Part shown: in pieces, positions 53,098 through 64,000 of the stretch
How the letters are laid out: each line of letters starts with the position of its first letter
Numbering within the stretch: the stretch's first letter is position 1
Origin: Stercorarius parasiticus
Taxonomy: Eukaryota; Chordata; Aves; Charadriiformes; Stercorariidae
Assembly: GCA_013396915.1 (NCBI GenBank)
Contig: VWZL01002583.1
Location: forward strand, 124,001-188,000
Reading direction: 5' to 3'
Length of the DNA stretch: 64,000 nucleotides
Program-made: the position numbers and the translations under genes
Notes under the pieces: model-generated
What the model was told of the DNA's origin: nothing
The model's input: the letters and a program-made list of their open reading frames with translations, nothing else
Databases searched by the model: none

Positions 53098-53573
53098 GGA
53101 ATGGACAGACTTGAGAGTTTCCAATGACAGGCCATGAAGACGATAAAGGGACTGGAGCATTTCTCCTATGACAAAAGGCTGAGAGAACTGGGACTGTTTA
53201 GTCTGGAGAGGAGAAGGTTCAGAGGGGAGGATCTTATCAAGGTATATAAATACCAGAAGGGAGAGTACAAAGAGGACAGAGCCAGGCTTTTCACAGTGGC
53301 GCCCAGTGGCAGGACCAGAGGCAATGGACACAAACTGAAATACAGGAGGTTCTGTCTGATCATCAGGAAACACTTTTCACTGTGAGGGTGAAAAAGCACT
53401 GGCACAGGTTGCCCAAGGAGGTGGTGAGAGTCTCCCCTTCCTGGAGATATTCAAAAGTTGTCTGGACATGGTCCTGCGCAACCGTCTCTAGGTGGCCCTG
53501 CTTGAACGGGGAGGTTGGGCAAGATGATCTCCAGAGGTCTTTTCCAACTTCAAGCATTCTGTGAACCTGTGAA
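53098..53573 (+). mobile_element. CR1 LINE, 5'-truncated 3' end
   Basis: About 475 bp of CR1 3' end, beginning near GAATGGACAGACTTGAGAG. The ORF2 C-terminal region is readable as LRELGLFSLERRRFRGED, then [15 protein letters not shown], up to a frame break near 53380 (stop in the stretch ACTTTTCACTGTGAGGGTG). The remaining domain (HWHRLPKEVV, SPSW-IF) is in other frames. The 3'UTR has GGTTGGGCAAGATGATCTCC, and the tail ends ATTCTGTGAACCTGTGAA. The N-G-H-K-L-K variant and the 3'UTR group it with the 3.3 kb copy. Confidence 0.95.
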
Positions 53574-56500
53574 GTGTTATTATTTAGATCTGAAATATTA
53601 CCTTACAATGCAAATCCTAAAGTCTCTGGGAACTGAGATCACATTTATACACCTGGATCAGAGAAAAACTGTATTCTGTGTGGGGGAGAGGTTGGAATTT
53701 AAAAAAAAAATCCAATGTAATTCTTCACTGAAAAGAAAATAAAACATACTGAGTTACTTTTTCAATTGGAAATTGCACAAATAGAAAATTGCAGGGTGGT
53801 GGCATTTTTTTTGTTTGTTTTCTGAACATGTTTTCTGAACATATGAAGGAATATTAGTAGTATGTTTGCTGGGCAGAGACATGTTTGTATTTCATCTTTA
53901 ACAAGGTAAAACCATTACGATGCAGACCATGGCATGAAACAGACAAAATTGGTTCACCAACACTACTACATTAGGATATTATTTACGAATTAGTAACTTG
54001 GCCACCACAAAAAAATTAAGTGAAGAGAGCTTGTTTCAGAAAAGTGGGGTAAACTCAAAACATTTCAGAAATAGGGTATTTCAACTAAATTTAATTTCTC
54101 CACCAAATATGTACACACAATTTGTAATCTTGCACTGACATTCCTATCAAGATTTCAAATCTTTTTGCACAACCTTCAGCAATTCCATGATTTTTTATAA
54201 ATGTCAGACTGTTCATCTTAACCACTCAAATGAAAACAAAAATACAGAAGACTTAAACTTTTTTTTAGTATCTTGAGAAGCATTCTCCCTGAAGAAAACC
54301 ATAATTACATATTCAGTTACCCATTTAATGATCCACAATGATTTTTCACTTGTTATGTAGAGTACCCACAAATCAAATGTCCACAGAAAATCCTCAAGTA
54401 CAAGCATAACCTACTAGGCAGATCACAAGATACGCAGTTCTTAGGATAGTGCTTAACTGGGATGCAGGAGGTCATCTGTGCTCTTAAGTACATGCTTGCA
54501 CATACTAATGTGAGAACCAACGCATTCTTTTTAATATGTAAATTGAATTGAGAACATAGCTTAGCAGACTCCTTTGAACAGACATTTCAATGTCAAGAAA
54601 CTGATAAAGTGTTATACATTTTTGAAGCATCTCTGGCACTTGGCATAATAGCATGAACTCCATTCATAAGATTTAACAAAGGTGTAACTTTACAGAATGC
54701 ACTTCTCTGCACGAGAAGAACAAGGCATACAACCTAGAACTAAATTTCTATCTCAGATCTGAAAGTAAAAATGTCCTTTCATTTTTTTAATTATAACTAT
54801 TTCTTTGCTGTCAGGGGAACAGCATAACCTCACCTTTGAGAATAAGACCAGGAAAAGGGAGAAAAGGGAATTCCTATATAAAAAAGGAAGGCCTATCTCA
54901 CTATGACAGCCAATCTCTCTTGAAAACTTAAATGTCTGTTGTGATACCTCTCACCTGTCTTCCAGGTCAGACAAGAAATGAAAAATCCCCAATAACATCA
55001 GGGAAGTGTATTGTATTCTTCAAAGATCTTGTCCACGTTCCAACAGACGAGTTGTGGTTTCCTCTTTATTTCAGTGAAAACTGCCATGGTATTCACTCTG
55101 AACTACCTTAATATTTACCTGGTCTGTGAAGACCAGACAATTCTGAAGGTTGTGGCTAAGTATCAAGTGACGATCTACACAATTACTGTTCAAATTTTTG
55201 ATCTGTATATTGCTTTCCAAAGCACAGGTGATTAGAGAAACACTACAGCATTGGCTGTTTTGTTAAGTGTTTCAGATTCAGTCTTTGTTAGCATTGTTGA
55301 GCCAAGGCTGAGAAAGGTAAGAGAGCACGGCAGCTTTGACAAAACTGGGGACTAAAGGCACAAGATGAACAGCTACTGACTGAACTGCTTCTAGTGGTGG
55401 ACTGATACAAAACTTATCCATGAGGAAGACTAACCTCTCTAACTAGCTCTGAAAATAACACCATTTCTTATGTCCTAAAGTTCAGAGTCACTGAGTACAC
55501 TGCATACCCACTGAAGCTCTGCCTTTCCAGTGGAATAACACATACTATTCAGGACGGAATAGATATCAGTAACTGCAAGTGCTACCGAGTGCAAGAAATA
55601 TTGAAGCAAAAATATAAAGTGGAACTACCAATCTACCATTCATTATATTTTTAATGGATGCAATAATTCTGAAGACAGCAAAAAAATGACTACTAGCAAC
55701 AATATATTTGTAACATACTATCCATCTACAGATGCACATGAACAAAAAGGGAAAAGCGGTCTTTTCCATTATCTCTTGAGGGCTATCAAGGGAACACAAA
55801 CGGTAAATATCCAATTGTAACAGATGCCAGACCTCATGAATATATCAATTTTCATCCCTGAATAGATATTTTGAACAGCCCAGTGGGAGTGTGCGCATTT
55901 CAATAAATATCCACATGCTCCAAAAACCAAGAACATTTCTTGTTTGTAAGACAACCACTACATTAGAAAGATTATTACAAGAAAATATTCAAGGGAGAAG
56001 CCAAGTTTTCCTTTGCAATTAAACTTTATTTGAAACTGTAACAAAAGACTTCCTAACAGAGAGACTTCTAAAGCACTCAAAATAGTTTTCTCTCCTAATA
56101 GTCATGCAAGATTTAGCAAACATTTATAACATCTGATTTTGCTTGGTTCTTCCTTTCCAGAAAAAAAAGGGGGTATTTTCAGTGTAAGAGGACAAACAAA
56201 AGTGAAAAACACTCTCCTTATTAGAAACGGTGTGGGCTTTCACTCTTACTTACATGAACTACCATACTACCATCTTTCCTCCATTCAGCTGTCCACCAGA
56301 AATTTCCTAAAGAAAAGGTCAAATTTCTTCTTTAGGTATTATCCATGAGGCTGATAGAAAAAAAAACACAACGGTGATATAATACGTCACATTTCTCTTT
56401 ATTCAACACTGCAGTTTTGATGAACCTGTTCTCAAAATATATTATTTCTAAGAAAACTGTTTCCATTAACTCTTAATTATTTGTGTGCAACATACAAATT

Positions 56501-57388
56501 AAGAAAATTCTCATACAATCCTGACATTCCAAATTCTTTTTCCCAAAATGTATCACACCTCCCTCAGAATTTATTTTTGTGGAGTGAAAAGTATTTCTAG
56601 AATTTTTAATTTTTTTTCACTATTTTCATTCCACAAATATTTTAAAACTTGTTCCAAACCAAGACTTAAAAATTCTTTTCATGCCTGAAATAACTTGCTG
56701 CACAAGGGAAAACTGGCAGAGGAGGAACAATCAGATGAAATAGATGAAAAGAAGAAAGCTCTGACTCAACGGGCGAGAGACAGAGAAGATCTTTCTCAAA
56801 CTTAAGGAGAAAATGTGAAAAAGTAGAAAGATTAATCTAAAGGAGAGGAAGCAAACTTGACTTAAGTCTCAGTTCTTGAGCCAGATGTGAGAGACAGTAA
56901 ACTACCAAAAGACAGCAAAAAGAAAGAACTAGCTATAGTTACCGTTTCACTTCTGAAACCTCATCAGAGAACTAGAAGTGGTTTAAATGATAAATGATTG
57001 CATAGACAATGATTTCTGAATCCTTCTGCCTGTTGTAACATGATGTCCTAGTTAAGAAAAAAATATGAAAAGCGTGATACCAAGGACTTCTGTTCTAATC
57101 TTCTGTTCAAGTCTAGCCAAAGTGATTTTTTTTTTTTAATCCATGCCGTAAAGTCAGCATAAAAAAGTTGTCTGAGAAACAAATGAAAAGGAGTGAGAAA
57201 CAAAATAATTTCTCACTAGCAGATGAAAGCTCAATTAAAAAAAAATAACATTACAAAGCAAGACAATTATTCATATATCAGAATTCTCAAGGAGAGAAGG
57301 GACACTGCTTAAAAACAAATATTCTGGGTGCAAACAGTGCAAACAGACTCAACACAAGCACAAAACTTGGAAGAAAAACATCAATTGT

Positions 57389-57411
57389 GAAATGCCATTC
57401 AATGGCATTTC
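57389..57411. repeat. Perfect 23-bp palindrome
   Basis: Arms GAAATGCCATT and AATGGCATTTC are exact reverse complements around one central C. The partial word CATTTGATTTC follows directly, so the locus has a tendency to repeat itself. Confidence 0.9.
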
Positions 57412-58011
57412 CATTTGATTTCAAGTTGTGTTTTGGTTTGTTTTTCAATTTCCATTTCCATTAAATTTCCAAGATGGCATATGAATAGTGGTCAGGAAAC
57501 CTAGCTGGATGGAGAACAAGTATTAGATTCACAGTCTGGTCATGATGCAAAAAAAACCCGAAAATAATCTGACATTCAGTGAACCCACTTTTCCAAGACC
57601 TTTCTGGATTCACCTGGCAGCTTTAAAATTTTCACTCTAAAACCTACCATTCTGGGTTGAGAGAGAATTCATTAATCCCTTCTCTGTAGTACATACAAGA
57701 ATCCCACAGATATGTACATGGGAAATCATAGGGTAGATGCACCCAGCTGCCAGCCCAACTGATGCTCTTCAAAAACCACATAAATATCCAAGGCACTTTA
57801 AATACTCCTATGAGAGACTTTGAAATTCAGCATCTCATGTAAAATAAGGCAGGCAGACAAATAATAATAGACAAAGATAATTTCTACTATCACTGTCACG
57901 ACAAGAAGTGACAAGAAACTTTTCGAAGTCAAAAATTAGAAAAAAATATTCACTCAAACCTAAATTTCAAAGTGGAATTCAAACACTTCAAATTTCCTTG
58001 CATGTGGCAAA

Positions 58012-58030
58012 TCATAGAATCATAGAATCA
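58012..58030 (-). mobile_element. Minimal CR1 tail (terminal 8-mers only)
   Basis: TCATAGAATCATAGAATCA is two tandem copies of the CR1 terminal repeat in reverse orientation. The 3'UTR sequence that normally adjoins it is absent, so this is either an extremely 5'-truncated insertion or a chance match. Confidence 0.45.
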
Positions 58031-59426
58031 ATACTGACCATATAGAATCTAGAAGAGTTCCTGCAGGAACCAAGACCTAATTTACTTCCGAAAAAAACTT
58101 TAAATTACTAAAGTTAAAGAGCAAGCCTTTTCTTGTAATTCACCAGCTACTCCCACATGGGGAATATGATTACTGTAAGCAAGAGCATTATATTATCAGT
58201 TTCCAGTGCAACTTAAAGTAAGCATAAGATTTTCTTAAGAAGAAAAATTACCTTACACTGGAAAAATACTTAGGGAAATGAAGTTCACTGTAAAAAGGGA
58301 CAGCGTGAAAACGGACGAGAGACTAGCGAGTACTTTGGGATTTGACTTGAAATCACTTGCAGCTAAAATAAATGAACAAGCCTGTTAGGAGACAAAATTC
58401 TTCTAAATCTGAAGAAACAACAGAGAATAAAAAATCAAGAATGGAAGAATAAAGAGTTTAAAGACATATGGGAACCTTTCTTTTCTTATTCCCCTCTGTC
58501 TTCGCAGCCCCACACAGAAAGAACTCTAACCATTTCAGCAGAAGAAACTAAAGCAAGACAAAGTTTTCCTGCACAGATTGCAGAAGCACTCGGTAAAATG
58601 GGCAGCTTCAGTGCCTCCTCCTTACTGTTTCTCTAGGTGAAAAAAGAAGTGCCAAAATTGAAGAAACTGCTCTGAAAACAATGGCAAACTTTTGTGGTGT
58701 TGGAGGAACATAGACATAAAAATGCATGCTGACATCAAAGCTCAAAATCGGATTTCAGTTATAGAAGTTTCATCTAAAATTTGCATTATGTTCCCCCAAT
58801 CAAAAAAAATTCCAGAGTTAGCATTTAAATGGGTCACTTTGATTCACTGCAAAGCACAGCAGACCTTTGACTTAATTAGTCCCCATAAACACACACCCCT
58901 TTTGAGTTGACATGATTTTTGTTAACATAGATTCTAAGCCTCATGAACACAGAAAAACTGATTTACATTTAAAACCAATCTTGACTGATACATAAATATA
59001 TGACAGAAGCTTGAAGCAAATGTGTAAGAGGCATTACTGACTACATGCATCTCACCATAATTTCAGACTATATCAGGATTTATCCCTTTCAGGGACTTTT
59101 CAAAAAAATCCTGAATTGCTTTCCTTTTTAGGTTTCCAATTTTAATTTCAAAATTAGCTTCATTTTGCTAATGCAATTCAATACTGATGCAATTGCTATT
59201 AGTTACAGAAAAATAAGAGAAAAGCTAACCCTGCTCTAGTCATAGTACTGCACAGTGGAACACAGATGCATGTGCCAGTTTTCTTACCAAGATCTGAATC
59301 TCTTTCCAGTAGCATTTTCTTACACTGATATCTGAAGCCTGTTAACCAGAATTCGTGAATGGCTAAGTGAAAATATTTTTTTTAATGAATATATCAACAT
59401 ACATATAGACAGATGGGCGCACACAG

Positions 59427-59446
59427 GCATGCACACATATATGCAT
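59427..59446. repeat. Alternating purine-pyrimidine tract
   Basis: Twenty bases of strict alternation (GCATGCACACATATATGCAT), preceded by a further GCGCACACA patch, so the locus is a weak Z-DNA candidate. Confidence 0.65.
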
Positions 59447-61950
59447 TCAAAGACATATTGAGAACCATTTTGACATTCAGAACAGTATTTCTTGCATGTG
59501 AGAAAAAAAATAGCATCTTTTCCACATAGCGGGGAAGAAATGCAAAAATAAGAAGTAAACTCAGTTGGTAAGCATCAAAGCAAAAGCCAGGATTAAAATG
59601 TAGGTATCTACAATCTCACAACAATCCAACAAATTAATTTACCAGTGCTGCTCTGACTTCTGAGCTTTTATTTTTTTCTCCCTATAGCCTTAGGTTATAT
59701 TATGCACCTGTACAACAGATGGCAAAGCCTTGGGCCACTGCCTTAAAGCGTTAGTGCAGGGAGATGCGGCCTTCTCCAGGCATCTATATAATTAGCAAGG
59801 GAAACAATTGTGTAATTGCCTGAAAAAGTGCATTTTTTAGTATGTTTTCACCAGAAGATGAAGGAAAAATTGTAGATTCACTGATCATTTTAGAAAAATG
59901 TGGAATACTTTATCAGTGATGCATTTTCTGTTGCTACTTTGGCAAGAATAACTCCACAAGGAAAAATAATTAGGAGCAAATGATATGAGATGAACACAGG
60001 CAGCTCCAGGTCACACAAGGGATAAGAAAAGAATCTCATAAAGAAAAATTGGAAATCTTTTATTGGTCTCAATTAATTTTAATTAGTCATCTTTTAATAT
60101 ATCTCTATTGATTTGGGATTTCAGCTTATTCATGTAATTTTTAATGATTCCAATTCACTTAGAAAGGAAATCAGATACTTTTATATCGTTTTCCATTTTC
60201 ACAATGCTATCCACAGAATAGGCTTACCCCTTTACTGGGTCTCACTTGGCAAGGCAACTATATTTAAGCAACAGCTCTATCCCAGCCTGCTACAATGTCA
60301 TCTAGTGATTCTGGAGCACATTATGTCTAAAAGCCAAAAAATACTTTCAGGTTGAAAACGTTATGCTTCTACACATATAACAGGGGAAAAGTCAGAAAAA
60401 TAAAAAGCTGTTCAAAGAGCGCAACATATGTAGACAGGGATTTGCTCACGTATGGTATTTTCCAGGAGATCACTTGGTGAAACATAATAAACCCAAGATG
60501 CCCATTTTTATTTGTATGTCTTGTGAGTTCAAAAGATGACTTACTCCATTACATTCTCAAACACATTTTCAGCAGATAAAGTATTTGTGGGAACACAGTT
60601 CAGTTCTGAAAAGAATCTAACAGCATTATTAAAAAGCCAATATTTATCACACCGAGCATTCTATTTTAGCATAAAAAATAAACTTTTATCATCCCAAAAC
60701 TACACTGACTGTTTTTCATTGGAAAACCATAACAAATTTTGCATATTTTATTTTCCTTTTCCTTATGCTTCTGCTTTCTTTGTTTACTGCTCTATATCAC
60801 ATACAAAACAGGAAGAGAGAGGCCAGATGAAACAAAACTGCAGCAGTGGAAAAAGGAGCAAACACACCAGAGAAGATCTCTATTTTTTTACTTCCTTTCT
60901 CATTAAGAGAAAATCCATGGAAAACTGCAGCAAAAAAAAGTTCAGTTCATATTTTGTAGCTCAAAATGCTACTTCTGTAAGCATTATGGTGGGCCATAGT
61001 AGCAAGTGAGATCAGTTCAAATTGTGCTGCGGTACCAGTTGGGAATTAAACAAGGGTCAGAAAAACTGTACTATGTTTTCCCTTATTTTAATACTTAATA
61101 TTCAAAAGAATACAAAAGAATACTTACCTTTTTCCTCAGAGTGTTGCTTACAACTAGAGACAGGATACCACTCAAGGCTTACCACATTACTAGTAACAGA
61201 AATAGCTGAAAGGGGAACCTTTGAAATCAGCGACACAGACCTGTAACCTCCCTTAAAAGGTCTACAAGAAAGAAACTTCAATTAATCAATCAGTGCATTC
61301 AATTTTTTTTTTTTTTAAATACATCTCAGGATTTGGGAATTTGTGTAACAATGTGATAACAGCCAGGCAAGGAGGAAGAACAGCTGGAAGCAAACATACA
61401 GAGAAGCTTCCTTTAAATCAGACACCAGATACTGGCAGAAAAAATTGCATAGGGCAAAATGGAATATAGAAAAGATATAGGCTTTCTCCTATGAACTGTG
61501 TTTTCTCACATAACCAGGCACTCCGAAGTCCCCAAAACTGATCACCAGTAAGCTTTTGCCTTATTATTTGCACAAATAATTACCTAATTACTATGCAGCT
61601 TTACCTACATCCTAGGAATACAGTATCTTGATAATGCCTTTGAAATAAAACATTCTACAGAAATGTAAGATCTACCTCACATATACAACCTGTATTGAAG
61701 ATAATCAAGGCTATCCAAATAAATTTGGTATTAAAAAACAATCTGCTGAATGACTCAACAAGCTGGGGGAAGGTGAAGAGTTGTCTGAGTCACACAGAGA
61801 ATTCAACATTGTACAGGCAGATTTTCTGTTTTATTAACTAGAACTGCGTAGGATTTAATGATCTGAATGAACCCTGCCTTCATGAAATGAACTCAAATGT
61901 CTTCCTAAAGTGAGAACATACACACATCTGTCAAAAGGTAATCATGACAG

Positions 61951-61974
61951 TACGCATATATGCATGTATGCGTA
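61951..61974. repeat. 24-bp near-palindrome with strict Py-Pu alternation
   Basis: All 24 bases alternate pyrimidine-purine. The sequence is its own reverse complement except for one T-G pair (positions 9 and 16), so 11 of 12 base pairs form. The outer arms are TACGCATA and TATGCGTA. Confidence 0.88.
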
Positions 61975-63219
61975 GGTTGCCTATATTCTGACAATTAACC
62001 ATAAAATTAAAAATCTATAAACACGGATTCATGGGGTGGAGGAACCAGCTGTGCATTCACATTTGCTTGAGATACACTGAACCAGAAGAAATAACAGGAA
62101 GACAGTGTACAAAAAAACCCAGTTATCTTTCTAAAAAATTAATTACAGTGGGAAGGAGGGGATGTCCATAGCAAGGTGATTGCTATCACTTTGGCATCAC
62201 TGGATTGAAGCAGGTAGAGAGGAAGAAAGATGTTTGGTTTCACTGAAAAGTTACAAGTCAAGCTACATTTTAAAAATAATAATGTTATATTCTTCACTGA
62301 TATAATTTCAATGACCTCAACGGTTTGGGAAATCTTGTGGCTAAGTGACAAAATTATTTTTCTGTGCTAATTGAGAAGATGGTAAGAACAAGCCTGCTTA
62401 TTTCTGAATTGAACAAATACAAAGTCTGTACAGATACATGCAGGGTTTTTTTTCCCCCACAACAAAGAATCTTTCCTTCAGAGAAAGTTGTAATAAAAAT
62501 TATTTGATGGTTTTAATGATTTAAACAGTTGTATCTTAAAAATTACAGTTCTAAACCTGAAGTTGATGTCAAATTCATGATTTATGGATGATAGTATCTA
62601 GAGGACTGCTGCAAGTTCCTCATCAAATCTTAATCATAAAATGCACGTCTTGCCCAAAAGTACATTCCTACTATAGCAGTTATCCATAATGCAAACACAG
62701 CAAGGATACTACAATTTGAAATGGAAAGCAAGAAGACCCATTGCCAGCAAGAAGAAAGTCTTCCAATTAAGATGCTGGACTGAGTCTCAGAAAGCTTACT
62801 TCACACATATGCCACAGGATGTATCCCCCCTGCCTCCCCACTACATCTTCAACACTTGCTCTGTGTCTGGTCCTGACAAAAACAGAATGGGATTCTTCAG
62901 TATAGTCATAACCTTCTCTAGTGGCTCAATGCATCAGAGAAATTATACTTCTTTTAGCATAATGTAGCCTAATACCATGCAAAACAATCCTTCAGTTCTC
63001 CTCACAAGGAGGAAAAGAAAACATAGGATTAAAAGCTAACAATATTTCACACTTAATTGCACAGTAATTGCCACAATGACTAATAAGTAAGCAACCTTAA
63101 TAAAGGCTGCATCAGCTGGAACATGCAAAGCTACCTACATTTCTCCAGATTCCCTAACAGGCTAAATTTGGCTCTGTTAATGTCAGTTATATTACAATTT
63201 ATCAGAGTTTGTTAGTGCT

Positions 63220-63240
63220 TGACATTTGCCTAAAATGTCA
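63220..63240. repeat. Short hairpin with TGACA arms
   Basis: Eight-base arms TGACATTT and AAATGTCA surround a 5-nt loop. Further TGTCA or TGACA words lie within 60 bp on either side. Confidence 0.75.
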
Positions 63241-63341
63241 GCAACGTTTGACATAAAACCTCTATCACCTCCAAGAGATGTAGGAGAAAGTAAACATCTT
63301 GTTTGACCCATGTATGACAAAGGATACAAGAACAAACAGCC

Positions 63342-63357
63342 AAAAAAAAAAAAAAAA
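63342..63357. repeat. Poly(A) tract
   Basis: Sixteen A residues. No retroposon body is recognised upstream of it. Confidence 0.85.
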
Positions 63358-64000
63358 GCGGTTACGTTAAAATATGTGACTAAAAATTACTTACATTATC
63401 ATAATGTTCCGTAACTTAAAATTTCAAAGGAATATAATACAAAAATCAATAGAAGTCAAGACACAGATACAAAAATTTATTCAAGATATGAAAAGACTTC
63501 TATGGAAATACAATTTAAAAGTACGGATGAGAGAGAGATTGCTTCTCCCAGGTAGAAGATTAATAATAGGTAGTTGCAAAAGCATCCTTCCTCCTTCCCT
63601 CCTCCCCGCAAACAAATCACCCTTGCACTGGCAATAGATCTACTCCAGGTTGATTAGGAGATCAGATCTACCCTGAACAGTCCTGCCACCCTGACCGGAG
63701 TTCTGCCAATGGTTGCAATTTTGGTAAATACATCAGCAGAGGAAGAGGGTAGGGAAGCATTTAAATAGGTACCCCTTTATGGGGATAGCAATATGCATGC
63801 ACAGACACTATAGGTTCATCGGATGGTATAATTTTCTTTCTTAGTGCAGAAGGATGATACAAGTCATATTAAACCACAGAACTCATTAACATTTTGTAGT
63901 GGTATTTTTTTAAATTATGTGCATGGAACAAATAATAATAGTAAAACCAGTTTTCTTAACAAGATAAAAAAGTATAATTTGCATATGTATCCGTCTTTCT

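Larger units (their letters stand above)
53574..64000. other. Unique non-coding DNA
   Basis: Over 10 kb without a convincing gene or full repeat. It holds a minimal CR1 tail at 58012, a perfect 23-bp palindrome at 57389, two alternating purine-pyrimidine tracts (59427 and 61951) and a poly(A) run at 63342. The longest open frame of the window, 157 codons at 60536-61009, is rich in Ser, Phe, Lys and Asn and shows no domain. Confidence 0.55.

Noticed and set aside
60536..61009. Longest open frame in the window (157 codons, plus strand)
   Set aside because: The composition is dominated by Ser, Phe, Lys and Asn, with no domain, signal peptide or repeat, in strongly AT-rich DNA. One or so frame of this length is not surprising when scanning 64 kb on six frames.

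Overview
The window looks like non-coding DNA from a bird macrochromosome. It is AT-rich, has few interspersed repeats, and nearly all recognisable repeats are 3' ends of CR1 LINEs. These carry the avian CR1 hallmarks: a severe 5' truncation, an ORF2 C-terminus with motifs such as FRLDIRK, HWNRLP and EVV-(E/D/A)-(S/A)PSLE, a GGTTGGA-CTAGATGATCT 3'UTR, and terminal ATTCTATG-type 8-mers. I found no intact host protein-coding gene, rRNA or tRNA. The longest open frame (157 codons, 60536-61009) has the composition of translated AT-rich junk. The window is best read as intergenic DNA or the inside of a very large intron. The species cannot be fixed from this sequence.

Layout: 1-3.3 kb is unique DNA with two microsatellites. 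3.3-5.0 kb is the longest young CR1 copy, with reverse transcriptase and ORF2 C-terminus, broken by stops and frameshifts. 5.0-20.8 kb is unique DNA with two faint MIR/L2-like relics, a G-quadruplex candidate and a one-N assembly join in poly(A). 20.8-21.2 kb is a CR1 3' end. 26.7-28.95 kb is a nested retroposon complex: an old, diverged CR1 on the minus strand is interrupted by a younger minus-strand CR1, an antisense fragment of a ribosomal protein L8 (RPL8) retrocopy, and a roughly 79-bp plus-strand CR1 tail fused directly to it. Further CR1 3' ends lie at 34.8-35.3 kb (internally deleted), 44.9-45.15 kb and 53.1-53.6 kb. An old CR1 tail lies at about 49.5 kb, and a probable endogenous-retroviral LTR end sits immediately upstream of the 53.1 kb CR1.

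Two observations deserve most attention. The first is the RPL8/CR1 chimera: processed pseudogenes are scarce in birds because CR1 does not normally mobilise polyadenylated mRNA. The second is a 138-bp direct duplication whose second copy begins exactly at an N (48319), which is almost certainly a false duplication at a contig join. All repeat assignments are by eye against remembered consensus features; a RepeatMasker run with an avian library and a BLAST search would settle them.
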